Origin: JAENVU01 sp964639075
GTDB lineage: Bacteria; Actinomycetota; Acidimicrobiia; IMCC26256; JAENVU01
DNA length: 12,620 nt
Assembly (NCBI GenBank): GCA_964639075.1
Contig: CAZXCB010000090.1
Location: 1 to 12,620, forward strand
Reading direction: 5' to 3'
Shown here piece by piece: positions 12,247-12,620 of this stretch. Within the stretch, counting starts at the first letter, position 1; every line of letters begins with the position of its first letter. Under the pieces are notes generated by a model, which saw only the letters and a program-made list of their open reading frames with translations, did not search any database and had not been told where the DNA came from. The position numbers and the translations under genes are program-made.

Positions 12247-12620
12247 CGTCAGCTCCAGATGATGTTCAAGGCACGGCGACACCTCGGCGAGGTGTTCCTG
12301 TTGAACACCGTGATCTCGGACGGTCCGCTGGCCGTCACTTGTCACCCCGATCACGTCAAGTCGTTGTTCACCGCCAAGCCGGAACAAGCGCCCTCGCTGA
12401 CGGGCGAGTCGCCGTTGCGCCCGATCGTCGGCCCAAACTCCGTGCTGACCGCGATCGGCCCGCGCCACATGCGCCAGCGCAAGCTGTTGCTGCCACCGTT
12501 CCACGGCGAAGCGGTCGAGAAATATGTGGAGCAGATCGAACGCGCAGCCGACGAGGAGATCGATCGCTGGCAGGTGAACGAGCCGTTTGCGTTAGCACCT
12601 CGGATGCAGGCCGTCACGCT
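12247..12620 (+). CDS. cytochrome P450, N-terminal-half fragment (truncated at the junction and at the window end)
   Basis: The plus-strand frame is open to the window end and reads QMMFKARRHLGEVFLLN, then TCHPDHVKSLFTAKPEQAP, then GPRHMRQRKLLLPPFHGEAV. These are the beta-1 sheet, B helix and C helix of a class of P450s with the 'GxxHxRQRRLLxPxFHG' signature; the His and Arg of HMRQR contact the haem propionates. The I helix and haem-Cys loop lie beyond the window. Upstream of ~12247 the usual Pro-rich N-terminus is absent and the frame runs into antisense amidohydrolase sequence. ATG 12259 exists but has no ribosome binding site and would omit N-terminal sequence. By my count 12241-12620 is ~64% G+C, and codons such as TTA, AAA, TAT and TTT appear that are rare in neighbouring genes, so this segment probably has a different origin. 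Confidence 0.78.

Overview
The window is a high-GC, gene-dense piece of an actinomycete-like genome, roughly 70-75% G+C with strong G/C preference at third codon positions. The gene set fits this: an actinobacterial-type inositol phosphate synthase, an F420-type LLM oxidoreductase, a sulfatase with a long C-terminal extension, a dihydrodipicolinate-reductase-like oxidoreductase and several lipid or steroid-type enzymes. A secreted Thr-rich 'TTTTTTPPV' protein makes me suspect a member of the Acidimicrobiia, but that is inference; there is no rRNA or other marker here.

Layout. 3-506 (+) is the C-terminal end of myo-inositol-1-phosphate synthase, followed closely by a phytanoyl-CoA-dioxygenase-family gene (541-1362, +). 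Two minus-strand genes come next: a small anchored or secreted Thr-rich protein (1371-1889) and a sulfotransferase-like protein (1968-2960). The latter is preceded by a short ORF with a strong ribosome binding site, whose stop overlaps the sulfotransferase start. A plus-strand LLM oxidoreductase (3167-4210) converges on a minus-strand pair, sulfatase (5528-7816) then amidohydrolase (4365-5510). The sulfatase also has a short overlapping upstream ORF, apparently leaderless. Divergent from it is a dihydrodipicolinate-reductase-like gene (8078-9160, +), which converges on a coiled-coil protein of unknown function (9228-9953, -) across a two-tier hairpin. An SDR (10006-10809, -) and an enoyl-CoA hydratase-family gene (10864-11712, +) are divergent.

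The last part differs from the rest. At about 12243 the C-terminal quarter of an amidohydrolase (minus strand) abuts the N-terminal half of a cytochrome P450 (plus strand). Both lack their 5' ends at the same point, and the P450 side has visibly lower G+C and different codon use. This is either a real rearrangement breakpoint or an assembly chimera.

The most unusual non-coding feature is a dispersed palindromic repeat: two copies (4282-4336 and, inverted, 11823-11877) match at 50 of 55 positions. Each sits in a gap between convergent genes, and each can fold into a stem with a nested inner hairpin. The enzymes together suggest catabolism or modification of lipids, sterols or sulfate esters, but no complete pathway is present. 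I found no rRNA, tRNA, CRISPR array, transposase or phage gene.
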